Shown: positions 53,945 to 61,673 of the stretch, piece by piece | How the letters are laid out: every line of letters begins with the position of its first letter | How positions within the stretch are numbered: the first letter of the stretch is position 1 | Made by a program: the position numbers and the translations under genes | Origin: Paenibacillus_L residui | GTDB lineage: Bacteria > Bacillota > Bacilli > Paenibacillales > NBRC-103111 | DNA: 64,000 nt | Assembly (NCBI RefSeq): GCF_042677205.1 | Contig: NZ_JBHTIU010000106.1 | Span: forward strand, 1 to 64,000 | Direction: 5' to 3' | The notes under the pieces: model-generated | What the model was told of the DNA's origin: nothing | Databases searched by the model: none | Seen by the model: the letters and a program-made list of their open reading frames with translations, nothing else

Positions 53945-55202
53945 TTTATTGAAAGAAACGACGACCGGCAACGGGCAGCGGCCGGTTACGATCATTGCTA
54001 TTGTTACCGCACTCTGTCTGCTCGGAGATTCCATGCTGTACATCGTACTGCCTATTTACTGGAAAGAAGCCGGCCTCAGTGCATTATGGGAGGTCGGCGT
54101 TCTCCTGTCGGTGAACCGTTTTATCCGCCTGCCATCGACGCCGCTAATCGGTCTGCTTTACAGAAAAATGCCTCTACGCATCGGACTATTCCTTGCCGTG
54201 CTGCTGGCTGCTGCAACGACAGTCGGTTACGGACTTTTCGATGGATTTGCCATATGGCTCATTCTCCGAGGCCTGTGGGGGATAGCCTGGTCTTTCCTGC
54301 GTATGGGCGGCTATTTAACCGTTATCCGTTACTCCGACGATTCGAATCGGGGGCGATTGATGGGACGCTTTAACGGAATATCCCGGCTCGGAAGCCTCGT
54401 TGGCATGCTGGCCGGCGGCATTCTCGTTCCATTGTGCGGCATGGATGCCGTCTCCATCGTATTCGGCTTGTTCATGCTGGCAGGTCTTCCCTATGTCGCC
54501 CTCTACATTACCGGCGGTAAAGCAAATGATACCGAAGCTTCGCAGATGCAGAAGGAAGACCGGAGCATAAGCAGAAGGATTTGGACCAAGCCAGTTATCA
54601 TAATCATCGCTACCGGCCTGCTGCTTTATCTTATCCAGACAGTCATGGTCGCCACTTTAAGTCTGTTGATCGAAACCAACTATACTCAGCCAATGATGCT
54701 GATCGGCATAGTCATGACGAGCACGATGCTGGCAGGCATACTCCAGGCGGCCCGCTGGGCGTGGGAGCCGTTCCTCGCCGCCTGGGTCGGCAGGCGCTCG
54801 GACGGCCCGAAGGGTCGGCTGCCCCTCTTCTGCCTGGCGCTGGTCGTCTCGGCGGCCGGATACGCCTTGGTGCCTTGGAACCTTCCGCTGTACGCTTGGT
54901 GCGCGATTATCTTGTTCATCATGGCGGCCAGCACAGCCGTCTCCACTTTATTGGACGCCTTGGCGTCGGATGTCGCCCGGCTCTCTTCCGTCGTAGCGGT
55001 CATGACCGCTTACTCGGTGGCTACCGATCTAGGCTCCGCGCTGGGCCCGATGTTGACATACTTGTTGGTCGGCCTGCCTAACGGAATGTTGTATCTTTAT
55101 CTGGGAAGCGCGATCGTTCTTCTCCTTATCGCCTTATGGCACCGGCCATCCGCGAAGCCGACCACGGACGCTGTCCGGCAAGACCGGGGCGTCCAGCCCT
55201 GA
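53934..55202 (+). CDS. MFS transporter
   Basis: 422 residues, 12 predicted membrane segments. A conserved acidic residue in the first helix (LLGDSMLYIVLPIYW), motif A-like LLYRKMPLRIG, and GRLMGRFNGISRLGSLVGML resemble drug/macrolide-type exporters, but I cannot place the subfamily. ATG at 53934 lacks an RBS and overlaps the leader frame. No regulator is adjacent. Confidence 0.88.
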   Translation: MNLNLLKETTTGNGQRPVTIIAIVTALCLLGDSMLYIVLPIYWKEAGLSALWEVGVLLSVNRFIRLPSTPLIGLLYRKMPLRIGLFLAVLLAAATTVGYGLFDGFAIWLILRGLWGIAWSFLRMGGYLTVIRYSDDSNRGRLMGRFNGISRLGSLVGMLAGGILVPLCGMDAVSIVFGLFMLAGLPYVALYITGGKANDTEASQMQKEDRSISRRIWTKPVIIIIATGLLLYLIQTVMVATLSLLIETNYTQPMMLIGIVMTSTMLAGILQAARWAWEPFLAAWVGRRSDGPKGRLPLFCLALVVSAAGYALVPWNLPLYAWCAIILFIMAASTAVSTLLDALASDVARLSSVVAVMTAYSVATDLGSALGPMLTYLLVGLPNGMLYLYLGSAIVLLLIALWHRPSAKPTTDAVRQDRGVQP

Positions 55203-55271
55203 AGCGCGGCTAACGGCCTCGATTGGACTATGCCGCTTCTATCTGAATAGTATCGTGCCCAAGCCGAGCTA

Positions 55272-55394
55272 TCATTGTGAAAATTTAATCGTTGGAACTT
55301 GCCTCCAATACTGTCGGATCCCCTCCTCTCGGACGATGATTCCCAGCTTGGCAAGTTCCTTTTTCAACTCTATAATTTCCTCATTATCTTTCTC
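55272..55394 (-). pseudogene. Possible protein remnant (low confidence)
   Basis: A stop-bounded minus-strand frame of ~40 codons reads IIELKKELAKLGIIVREEG then IRQYWRQV. It resembles in outline the C-terminal helix-strand of cysteine-tRNA-ligase-like domains, but the match is weak and no start codon with RBS is present. Confidence 0.25.
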
Positions 55395-55499
55395 CTATTT
55401 ATTTTCTCCCGTGCAATCTCATATCCCGACTTCCCAAAGACGACCAAATGCTTGCCGTCCCCGCCCTTTAAAGGTTACCCCGGGTTTAGCAAAAAAAGA

Positions 55500-55560
55500 T
55501 GATAATCATTCATTATAACGATTTGTTAAATTGTCCGCATCGTATTTGGGGTGCTAGAAT
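55500..55560 (+). promoter_or_regulatory. Promoter with a Fur-like half-palindrome upstream of the ABC exporter
   Basis: TTGTCC (55531-55536), 18-nt spacer, TAGAAT (55555-55560). Upstream, ATGATAATCATT (55499-55510) is a perfect 12-bp palindrome equal to the core of Fur boxes, but the flanks match the consensus poorly. Confidence 0.45.
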
Positions 55561-55589
55561 AAATGCAAAAATGACTGGAGTGATAAAGG

Positions 55590-55658
55590 ATGGAAAATTA
55601 TCAAATAACCGCTGCGCTGAACACCGCCATTCTTATGAGGAAGGGACAAGATTTTTAA
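55590..55658 (+). CDS. Possible 22-residue leader peptide
   Basis: A frame MENYQITAALNTAILMRKGQ.. with GGAG upstream lies between the promoter at 55531 and the exporter gene. No family is recognised; it may be a chance frame. Confidence 0.25.
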   Translation: MENYQITAALNTAILMRKGQDF

Positions 55659-55671
55659 TAAAGACTGAAGT

Positions 55672-57429
55672 TTGGAGGTATCTTTTATAAATAATCTCGG
55701 GAAGTTTTTAAGCTACTACAAACCGTATAGAAAGGTATTGTTTGCGGATTTGTTCTTTGCCTCGCTGGCTTCGATTACCGTGCTTGCCTATCCCTTGCTG
55801 ATTAATCAAATAACAACCAAAGCCATAAGCGATGAGGGAATCGCTACAGAGTTGGTTATTAAAATGGCCGGGATCTTTTTGTTATTGATGATAGTGGAGT
55901 ATGCCAGTAACTTCTATACCGACTATTTCGGGCATGTGATGGGGGCCAGGATGGAGTCCGACATGCGAAGCGATTTGTTTCAGCATGTTCAGAAGCTTTC
56001 GTTTAATTATCACGACAACACTAGAACAGGACAACTCATGTCACGTATAACGACAGACTTATTCGATATATCGGAGCTTGCACACCATGGGCCGGAAGAT
56101 ACGGTTATTTCTCTAGTGAGAATTGCAGGATCGTTCTGTATTTTGCTAAGCATTAACTGGCCGCTCACTTTAACCATTTTCCTCATTTTACCTATAATGC
56201 TTATTTTTGCATATCACTACAGCGTCAAGATGAAACACGCTCTCAAAAAGAACAAGGAACGGATAGCGGACATCAACTCTCAAATCGAGGACAGCCTGGC
56301 CGGAATCCGAGTGGTCCAAGCCTTCGCCAACGAAGAAATCGAAATGGATAAATTCAGAAGCAGCAGCAGCCGTTTTTTGGAAAGCAGGAAAAACACTTAT
56401 TGGGTAGAGGCCCTGTTCTTTAATGGCTTGACCGGGTTCACTGCCTTCATTAATATTTCCGTTGTGATTGTGGGCGCCGTTCTTATCAGTTATCATCAGC
56501 TGCTTGTGACCGAACTGCTTACCTTCTTGCTATACATCAACACCCTGATCGATCCGGTGAAGAGATTAGTGAACTTTACCCAAAATCTTCAGAATGGGGT
56601 CGCCGGATTTGAACGTTTTATGGAGATTCTGAACATTGAACCGGATATTGCAGATGCCCCGGATGCGCTCGTGTCAAGCCGTGTAAAAGGAAAAGTGGAA
56701 TTTATCAACGTGGGCTTTCAGTATGCCGTCGGTTCGCATTATGTGCTCAGCCGTATAAACCTGAAGGTAAATCCCGGTGAATATGTTGCGCTTGTAGGTT
56801 CATCCGGAGTTGGCAAAACGACCCTTTGCAGTTTAATTCCGCGTTTCTACGAAACCAGCGAAGGGACGATTGAAATTGACGGCACGGATATAAAAAAGAT
56901 CAAGCTGAAGTCTTTACGTGACCAGATCGGGATCGTACAGCAGGATGTGTATTTGTTCTCTGGCACTATTAAAGAGAATATATTATACGGGAAGCCCGGA
57001 GCTACGGATGAGGATGTGATAGAGGCTGCCAAGCATGCAAATGCCCATAAGTTTATTATGGAGCTTCCGGATGGTTACGATACCTATATCGGGCAGCGCG
57101 GGATCAAGCTTTCCGGTGGTCAGAAACAGCGCATCAGCATCGCTCGTGTATTTTTGAAAAATCCTCCTATCCTTATATTCGATGAAGCCACCTCCGCCCT
57201 GGACAATGAGAGCGAGAGAGTCGTTCAGGAAAGCTTTGACAAGCTGGCCAAGAACCGCACGACCTTCGTCATCGCACACAGGCTGTCCACTATCCGAAGC
57301 GCGGACAGGATTATTGTCCTCTCGGGACAAGGGATTGCGGAAGAAGGCACGCATGTCAAGCTTCTGGAAAGCAACGGGATCTATGCCAAGTTCTACAGAA
57401 TGCAGTATGATCAAGCGAACGTACCTTGA
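55672..57429 (+). CDS. ABC exporter, fused membrane and ATPase domains (multidrug/lipid type)
   Basis: One half-transporter: six-helix membrane domain to about residue 320, then an ATPase with Walker A VGSSGVGKTTLCS, Q-loop IGIVQQDVYLFSG, signature LSGGQKQRISIARVF, Walker B PILIFDEATSALD and H-loop FVIAHRLSTI. It would work as a homodimer. The only standard start near the RBS is TTG 55672, but it lies before the GGAGG. At the ideal distance (7 nt) after GGAGGT there is ATA (55687-55689), giving a family-like start (x)NNLGKFLSYYKPY. The original ATG may have mutated to ATA, so expression may be weak or lost. Confidence 0.88.
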   Translation: MEVSFINNLGKFLSYYKPYRKVLFADLFFASLASITVLAYPLLINQITTKAISDEGIATELVIKMAGIFLLLMIVEYASNFYTDYFGHVMGARMESDMRSDLFQHVQKLSFNYHDNTRTGQLMSRITTDLFDISELAHHGPEDTVISLVRIAGSFCILLSINWPLTLTIFLILPIMLIFAYHYSVKMKHALKKNKERIADINSQIEDSLAGIRVVQAFANEEIEMDKFRSSSSRFLESRKNTYWVEALFFNGLTGFTAFINISVVIVGAVLISYHQLLVTELLTFLLYINTLIDPVKRLVNFTQNLQNGVAGFERFMEILNIEPDIADAPDALVSSRVKGKVEFINVGFQYAVGSHYVLSRINLKVNPGEYVALVGSSGVGKTTLCSLIPRFYETSEGTIEIDGTDIKKIKLKSLRDQIGIVQQDVYLFSGTIKENILYGKPGATDEDVIEAAKHANAHKFIMELPDGYDTYIGQRGIKLSGGQKQRISIARVFLKNPPILIFDEATSALDNESERVVQESFDKLAKNRTTFVIAHRLSTIRSADRIIVLSGQGIAEEGTHVKLLESNGIYAKFYRMQYDQANVP

Positions 57430-57448
57430 ATCTCCTTGATCGGTTAAG

Positions 57449-57477
57449 AGCGGCTCGCAAACCGTGGGCTGCTTTTT
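57449..57477 (+). terminator. Intrinsic terminator of the ABC exporter gene
   Basis: AGCGGCTCGC pairs with GTGGGCTGCT (several G-T pairs), followed by TTTT, 19 nt after the stop. Confidence 0.6.
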
Positions 57478-57566
57478 ACCGTTTCCTCTCGTATCGGTCC
57501 TAGTTGTGAACATTTACTGAAAATGCCTAGTAATCCCCCTCTGGTTACATATTTATTATTTTTCCC

Positions 57567-57597
57567 TTGAATCACACGTAACGTGTTGTTTTATACT
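57567..57597 (+). promoter_or_regulatory. MerR-type promoter with 19-bp spacer and dyad
   Basis: TTGAAT and TATACT are separated by 19 nt instead of 17. The spacer holds the perfect palindrome ACACGTAACGTGT (57574-57586). Both are hallmarks of promoters untwisted by MerR-family activators. Confidence 0.85.
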
Positions 57598-57626
57598 TGG
57601 GATAACTCAAAGAAAGGGGTGCGTCA

Positions 57627-58388
57627 ATGTACTCGATCGGGCAGTTGTCCAAGAAAACAGGTGTCACGGTCAGAACGCTGGATTATTATGATGAGGTTGG
57701 TTTGGTCGTCCCATCTTCCGCTACGGATGGGGGGCACCGTTTGTACAGCGAGAACGATGTTTTGCGGTTGGAACAAGTGTTGGCTCTTAAATATATGGGC
57801 TTTTCCCTGCAGCAGATTAAAAAGATTTTAAAAGAGTCTACCGTATCCTGGCAGCAATCGATAGATCAGCAATTAGCCATGGTCAAGCAGCAGCAGATAC
57901 GATTACAGGCTCTTGAAAAAGCTTTGGAAGGCGTGCTGTACTCCATTGAATTTGAGGGGGAAGTGAATTGGTCCATAATTTTTGAAATGATCCGCCTGTT
58001 TCAGCATGACCCGGAATGCGCCTTCCGTATGTTTGAAAAGCATTTTAATAACGAAGAGGCCAAAGAGATTGTTCGCTTGAATGTCCGATTGGGCAAAGAA
58101 GATCTGCGCAAATGGCATGATATTATTCTTGAGATTCAAGCTCATCTCGATGAGGACCCCGGCTCGGATATATCCCAATCCTTGGCTAATCGGTGGTTGG
58201 AGCAGGTCCGGAGCATGTTTGGAACGGATGAGTCGCGCCTGGATAAAATGTGGGAGGTTGTGAAGGACCAGCAGGATGGCATCGCTTTTTATCCAATGAA
58301 TGCGGAGGTCGTTCAATTTCTCGAACGTGCGGCTGCGATTATGCATGAGAGACAAACAAGCGGTGGGTTAGATTCGCTTTCCAAATAA
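57627..58388 (+). CDS. MerR family transcriptional regulator (TipA/BmrR-like layout)
   Basis: N-terminal MerR DNA-binding domain (YSIGQLSKKTGVTVRTLDYY, then the wing region GHRLYSENDVLRLEQVLALK), a dimerisation coiled coil to about residue 110, and a ~140-residue helical domain that is probably the effector sensor. AAGGGG precedes the ATG at 57627. The 19-bp-spacer promoter just upstream suggests autoactivation, and the ABC genes 46 nt downstream are the likely targets. Confidence 0.93.
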   Translation: MYSIGQLSKKTGVTVRTLDYYDEVGLVVPSSATDGGHRLYSENDVLRLEQVLALKYMGFSLQQIKKILKESTVSWQQSIDQQLAMVKQQQIRLQALEKALEGVLYSIEFEGEVNWSIIFEMIRLFQHDPECAFRMFEKHFNNEEAKEIVRLNVRLGKEDLRKWHDIILEIQAHLDEDPGSDISQSLANRWLEQVRSMFGTDESRLDKMWEVVKDQQDGIAFYPMNAEVVQFLERAAAIMHERQTSGGLDSLSK

Positions 58389-58434
58389 ACTTTTATTATC
58401 TGGAAACATATAACTTAGCATTCGGAGGTGCAGG

Positions 58435-59370
58435 ATGATCCTGGATGTGAACGGGATGACGAAGGTGTTTCCCGGTCCTGACAAAACCAAGATAAAGGCG
58501 AACGACCGGCTAACCTTTCATATTAAGGAAGGGGAAATATTCGGACTGTTAGGTCATAACGGGGCGGGAAAGACGACGATCGTCAATCAAATTATAGGTT
58601 TATTGACTCCTGATGAAGGTGAAGTTACTTTATTGGGAAAATCCGTTCAAGAATCGCCTACTCGGGCAAGATCGCTTTGTTCCGTACAGCCTCAATCTCA
58701 GGTTCCCTTGGGATTTCTTACTCCGGCGCAGGCGGTTACGCTGATGGGTAAAATGCGGGCCGGAAAAAGGTTTGATCCGAAGCGGATGGAAATGCTCTTT
58801 GAAAGCTTGGATATGGGTGAGTGGATAAACAAAGAAGGACAAAAGCTGTCAGGCGGCGTTCGCAGGTTAACGGCTTTTTGTATGGGGGTTATTTCCCCGG
58901 GAAAGCTGGTCATACTGGATGAACCGACCAATGATGTGGATCCCGTTCGCAGGCGCTATCTTTGGCAAGTGATCCGGGAATTAACCAATGATGGAACCTC
59001 CGTCATATTGGTGACCCATAATGTCGTTGAAGCGGAAAAAGCGGTTGACCGAATAGCTATATTGGATAAAGGAAAGTTCCTTGTACAAGGGACACCCTCT
59101 GAAATAAAGAGCAGCATAAGTAATCTAATGCGCATGGAGATCACTCTAAACAGGGAGTTTACGGATTCCGAACTGCCGAATTGGGTGCATCTGTCGCATC
59201 GTAAAGGCAGCCAGCTGCTATTTTCCATTCATCCGAATTCCGCGCCGCTGGCGATTAATTGGGCAGGCGAACAGGTTGATAAAGGACTTGTTGCGGACTA
59301 CTCCTTGTCCCCTACAACGATTGAAGATGTTTATATCGAATTAACTTCAAGAAAGGGGCAGGTCCAATGA
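58435..59370 (+). CDS. ABC-2 type transporter ATP-binding protein
   Basis: Drug/antibiotic-exporter ATPase: Walker A GLLGHNGAGKTTIVNQ, Q-loop in SVQPQSQVPLGF, signature KLSGGVRRLTAFCM, Walker B LVILDEPTNDVDP and H-loop VTHNVVEAEKAVDR. The C-terminal ~90 residues are typical of ABC-2 ATPases. GGAGG precedes the ATG. The stop overlaps the permease start by 4 nt. Confidence 0.95.
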   Translation: MILDVNGMTKVFPGPDKTKIKANDRLTFHIKEGEIFGLLGHNGAGKTTIVNQIIGLLTPDEGEVTLLGKSVQESPTRARSLCSVQPQSQVPLGFLTPAQAVTLMGKMRAGKRFDPKRMEMLFESLDMGEWINKEGQKLSGGVRRLTAFCMGVISPGKLVILDEPTNDVDPVRRRYLWQVIRELTNDGTSVILVTHNVVEAEKAVDRIAILDKGKFLVQGTPSEIKSSISNLMRMEITLNREFTDSELPNWVHLSHRKGSQLLFSIHPNSAPLAINWAGEQVDKGLVADYSLSPTTIEDVYIELTSRKGQVQ

Positions 59371-60101
59371 ACCAGATATTTAATCAGTATAAATACGTTT
59401 TCCAAATGCAATTTCTTAGAAATTCCGGTTATTTGATTTTCTTCGCTTTGATTCAGATCCTGCTGGCTATAGGGATTGTGATCGGTTTTACATATTTAAT
59501 CCCAAACCCGGATCCGGACAGTATCCTTTTTCTGGCAACCGGTGCGCCTACTCTCATTCTGATCGTAACGGGCCTGGTTATTCTCCCCCAACAAGTTGGC
59601 ACTGCCAAATCAGACGGTTATATGGAATTTATACGGACGTGGCCTATCCATCGTGCAGTCATTCTCGGAGCAGATACGACGTTATGGTTATGTATCACCG
59701 TTCCGGCTATCGCTGTTTCTTCAGCCGTTGCCCACTTCATGTTTCAACCCGGGTATGACGTGTCGTGGACCGTTATTCCGGCGCTGCTAATGATTGCATT
59801 AACGTCCATTGGCGTGGGATACGGACTTTCCTACTTGCTGTCTCCGGAAGCTTCTCTATCGGTTTCCCAAGTCATCGTGTTTGGCGCTCTCATGTTCTCG
59901 CCCGTCAATTTCCCGATGGAGCGATTGCCGGAATGGCTTCAGGCCCTTCATCAAGTTTTGCCCATATACTCCATGGCCGAAGTGATGCGCTCCTCTTTGG
60001 CGGCATCCACTTTCACGGCAAGTACAGGAAATTACATCAATTTACTCCTGTGGTGCGTGGCGGGTTATGGAGGCGCTATTTATATTTTAAATAAGAAGTA
60101 A
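59367..60101 (+). CDS. ABC-2 type transporter permease
   Basis: 244 residues with six membrane segments and the ABC-2 pattern (GLVILPQQVGTAKSDGYMEF, LSPEASLSVSQVIVFGALMF, PMERLPEWLQALHQVLPIYS). Its ATG overlaps the ATPase stop. With the MerR gene it forms a three-gene, probably drug-inducible, export operon. Confidence 0.93.
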   Translation: MNQIFNQYKYVFQMQFLRNSGYLIFFALIQILLAIGIVIGFTYLIPNPDPDSILFLATGAPTLILIVTGLVILPQQVGTAKSDGYMEFIRTWPIHRAVILGADTTLWLCITVPAIAVSSAVAHFMFQPGYDVSWTVIPALLMIALTSIGVGYGLSYLLSPEASLSVSQVIVFGALMFSPVNFPMERLPEWLQALHQVLPIYSMAEVMRSSLAASTFTASTGNYINLLLWCVAGYGGAIYILNKK

Positions 60102-60243
60102 GGACGACATGTTCTCCTAGCGATAGAATTCTTTATCACATTCCCCTACTGCTTCAGACAACCTGCTGTCCGGCACAATACATGCCTTTCTCAACTAATA
60201 GCCCCTGCCCTGTTCTTAGCACTCCATCTTATTTCTTCAATGA

Positions 60244-60336
60244 CTAACCCAACTTTGCCGATTTACTCCCAAGATCGGCCAATACTTTCCGTACCAATCT
60301 GTCCCCAGCCTCAGCACGGGCAATGAATTTCCTCTT
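60244..60336 (-). pseudogene. Possible ROK-family kinase/regulator remnant (low confidence)
   Basis: A stop-bounded 31-codon frame reads FIARAEAGDRLVRKVLADLG, resembling the AEAGDxxARxxLxxxG helix of ROK proteins. Nothing else of such a gene is visible and there is no start. Confidence 0.25.
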
Positions 60337-60432
60337 CTAGATATTGATCGGAATGAATGTCTTTTTCGTATAGACGTTGCCAAAATCTTGCTTTAGAGTT
60401 ACACTTGAGATAATCGGGTCGTGAAGCACACG

Positions 60433-60466
60433 CCGCTTCGATACTTATGTATCGGGGCGGTTTTTT
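60433..60466 (+). terminator. Intrinsic terminator
   Basis: CCGC-T-TCGATAC pairs with GTATCG-GG-GCGG around TTAT, followed by six T. It may end the ABC operon transcript or shield the next gene. Confidence 0.75.
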
Positions 60467-60496
60467 ATTGTTATAATCTCGAAAAAGGTGGTGGGC

Positions 60497-61141
60497 ATGA
60501 TGCCGGCATTCGAGCAGAAATATGAGGAATGGCTGGAATCGAACATTGTGCAGGAGACAAATCCGAGAAGGCGCGAATTACTTGAGAAGGGGCTGGGGCA
60601 CGGAACTACGGAATTTCTGCGTTCCGTTTGGTTTCCCGCTGTTCAACATTTCGATCATTTGTATCCCGAATGGGAGGTGCGTGATTTTCATGACGGATAC
60701 CGCTACGTCGATCTAGCTTATATGCCCGGGGGAATGAAAGGCGGGATTGAAATTCAGGGATACGGGCCTCACGCCAGGGATCTTGATGTCAAGCGTTTCA
60801 AGGACCTGTGCTGGCGGCATTGCCTGCTGGCCCTCGACAATTGGATTTTCTTGCCTATCGCTTATCTTTCTATTAAGGATGAGCCTCGTCGCTGCCAGCA
60901 GCTTGTTCTTTCCTTCATTGGCAAATTCATGGCAACGGATGTACCGTCCGAGTTGGCTTGCCTTGAGGCGGAAGCCGTTCGCTTTGCCCGGCGCCAGATG
61001 CGGCCGTTCACACCTATGGAATTGGCGGCTCACCTGCGAATATCTGACCAATACGCCAGACGGATTCTGCATAAGCTCGTGGAACTGAAGCATTTGGAAG
61101 TGACGAGCGGGAATAAGCGATATCGCAAATATTGCTTATGA
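60497..61141 (+). CDS. Predicted PD-(D/E)XK nuclease-fold protein with C-terminal winged helix
   Basis: Residues 35-140 show the pattern of small PD-(D/E)XK nucleases of the DUF559/very-short-patch-repair type: Glu39 in TEFLRSV, Asp72 in YRYVDLAYMP, Glu85-Ile-Gln87 in GGIEIQGYGPHARDLD, then a strand-helix WIFLPIAYLSIKDEPRRCQQ. Gln stands where Lys is canonical. Residues 168-214 form a winged helix (FTPMELAAHLRISDQYARRI then LHKLVELKHLEV). Relatives occur in Paenibacillus, often annotated as DNA-binding regulators. ATG at 60497 has AAGGTG 6 nt upstream; an in-frame GTG at 60488 overlaps that site. Function unproven. Confidence 0.75.
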   Translation: MMPAFEQKYEEWLESNIVQETNPRRRELLEKGLGHGTTEFLRSVWFPAVQHFDHLYPEWEVRDFHDGYRYVDLAYMPGGMKGGIEIQGYGPHARDLDVKRFKDLCWRHCLLALDNWIFLPIAYLSIKDEPRRCQQLVLSFIGKFMATDVPSELACLEAEAVRFARRQMRPFTPMELAAHLRISDQYARRILHKLVELKHLEVTSGNKRYRKYCL

Positions 61142-61150
61142 AACATACAA

Positions 61151-61320
61151 CCGTTATTCGGGCAAAATGGAGCTTCTACATTTTCTAACGAAACCAGAAA
61201 TCGCTATTCGTCAAAATAAAAGGTATTGAAGCCTTCTTTCGTCCTGATAACGATTCTGAGTTTCGTTATTTTGGAAATGGCATTAATTTTGCGGCAGTAG
61301 CGGTTCTCAGTTTCGTTAGC
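61151..61320. repeat. Intergenic repeat with 50-bp period, two inverted and two direct units
   Basis: CGTTATTCGGGCAAAATGG (61152) recurs 50 nt later as CGCTATTCGTCAAAATAAA (61202), the minus-strand form of the unit. On the plus strand GAGTTTCGTTATTTT (from 61258) recurs 50 nt later as CAGTTTCGTTAGCGA. The pairs point away from each other. Core sequence differs from the 5.8- and 36.3-kb loci, but the period is the same. Confidence 0.7.
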
Positions 61321-61342
61321 GACATTCAATAAATAAAATGGA

Positions 61343-61372
61343 GAGCCACCCGAGCGGCAGCCCGGATGGCTC
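61343..61372 (-). terminator. Intrinsic terminator of the 45-residue gene
   Basis: On the minus strand GAGCCATCCG pairs fully with CGGGTGGCTC (one G-T pair) around a 10-nt loop, followed by TCCATTTTATTT. Confidence 0.7.
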
Positions 61373-61445
61373 GACTGATACTAGAGTCAAAGATTGGAAT
61401 GCGAGTGGAATCACATGATCATGCGGATCAAAAAATTGAAGATGA

Positions 61446-61583
61446 TTATCTTCTATTAAGAAGTCTATCAACTTTTCTTTCAATATTTCTGACTTCCCGT
61501 TTGATTTCTCTTAAACCGAATCTGGGGTTATCCAACTTTCTTTCGATTCTTCTGACTTCACGGCGGATTTCTCTTAAAATCAT
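61446..61583 (-). CDS. 45-residue coiled-coil microprotein with internal duplication
   Basis: ATG at 61583 follows GGAGGTGA by 5 nt; stop TAA at 61446. The peptide consists of two near-identical ~21-residue halves, LREIRREVRRIERKLD and LREIKREVRNIERKVD, joined by NPRFG and ending RLLNRR. Charged heptads predict an amphipathic coiled coil. I recognise no named family; short proteins of this look occur in spore-formers. The strong RBS and a following terminator support real expression. Confidence 0.7.
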   Translation of the reverse strand: MILREIRREVRRIERKLDNPRFGLREIKREVRNIERKVDRLLNRR

Positions 61584-61673
61584 CTCTCTCACCTCCATCA
61601 GGTTGATAGTTAATCATATTCATAGAGATAGAGAAAGTAGTATGCGAATGAATTGCTTAATACGCTGAATTTT

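Larger units (their letters stand above)
60102..60496. other. 395-nt region between ABC operon and nuclease-like gene
   Basis: Holds a possible remnant (60244-60336 minus) and the terminator at 60433-60466. No intact gene. Confidence 0.45.

Noticed and set aside
55499..55514. True Fur box before the ABC exporter
   Set aside because: Only the 12-bp core palindrome matches; the right 7-mer of the 7-1-7 motif has four mismatches, so it is listed only as a Fur-like element.
61366..61668. 100-codon plus-strand open frame
   Set aside because: It is antisense to the 45-residue microprotein gene, whose RBS, repeats and terminator are convincing; the plus frame has no RBS and a Ser/Leu-rich antisense composition.
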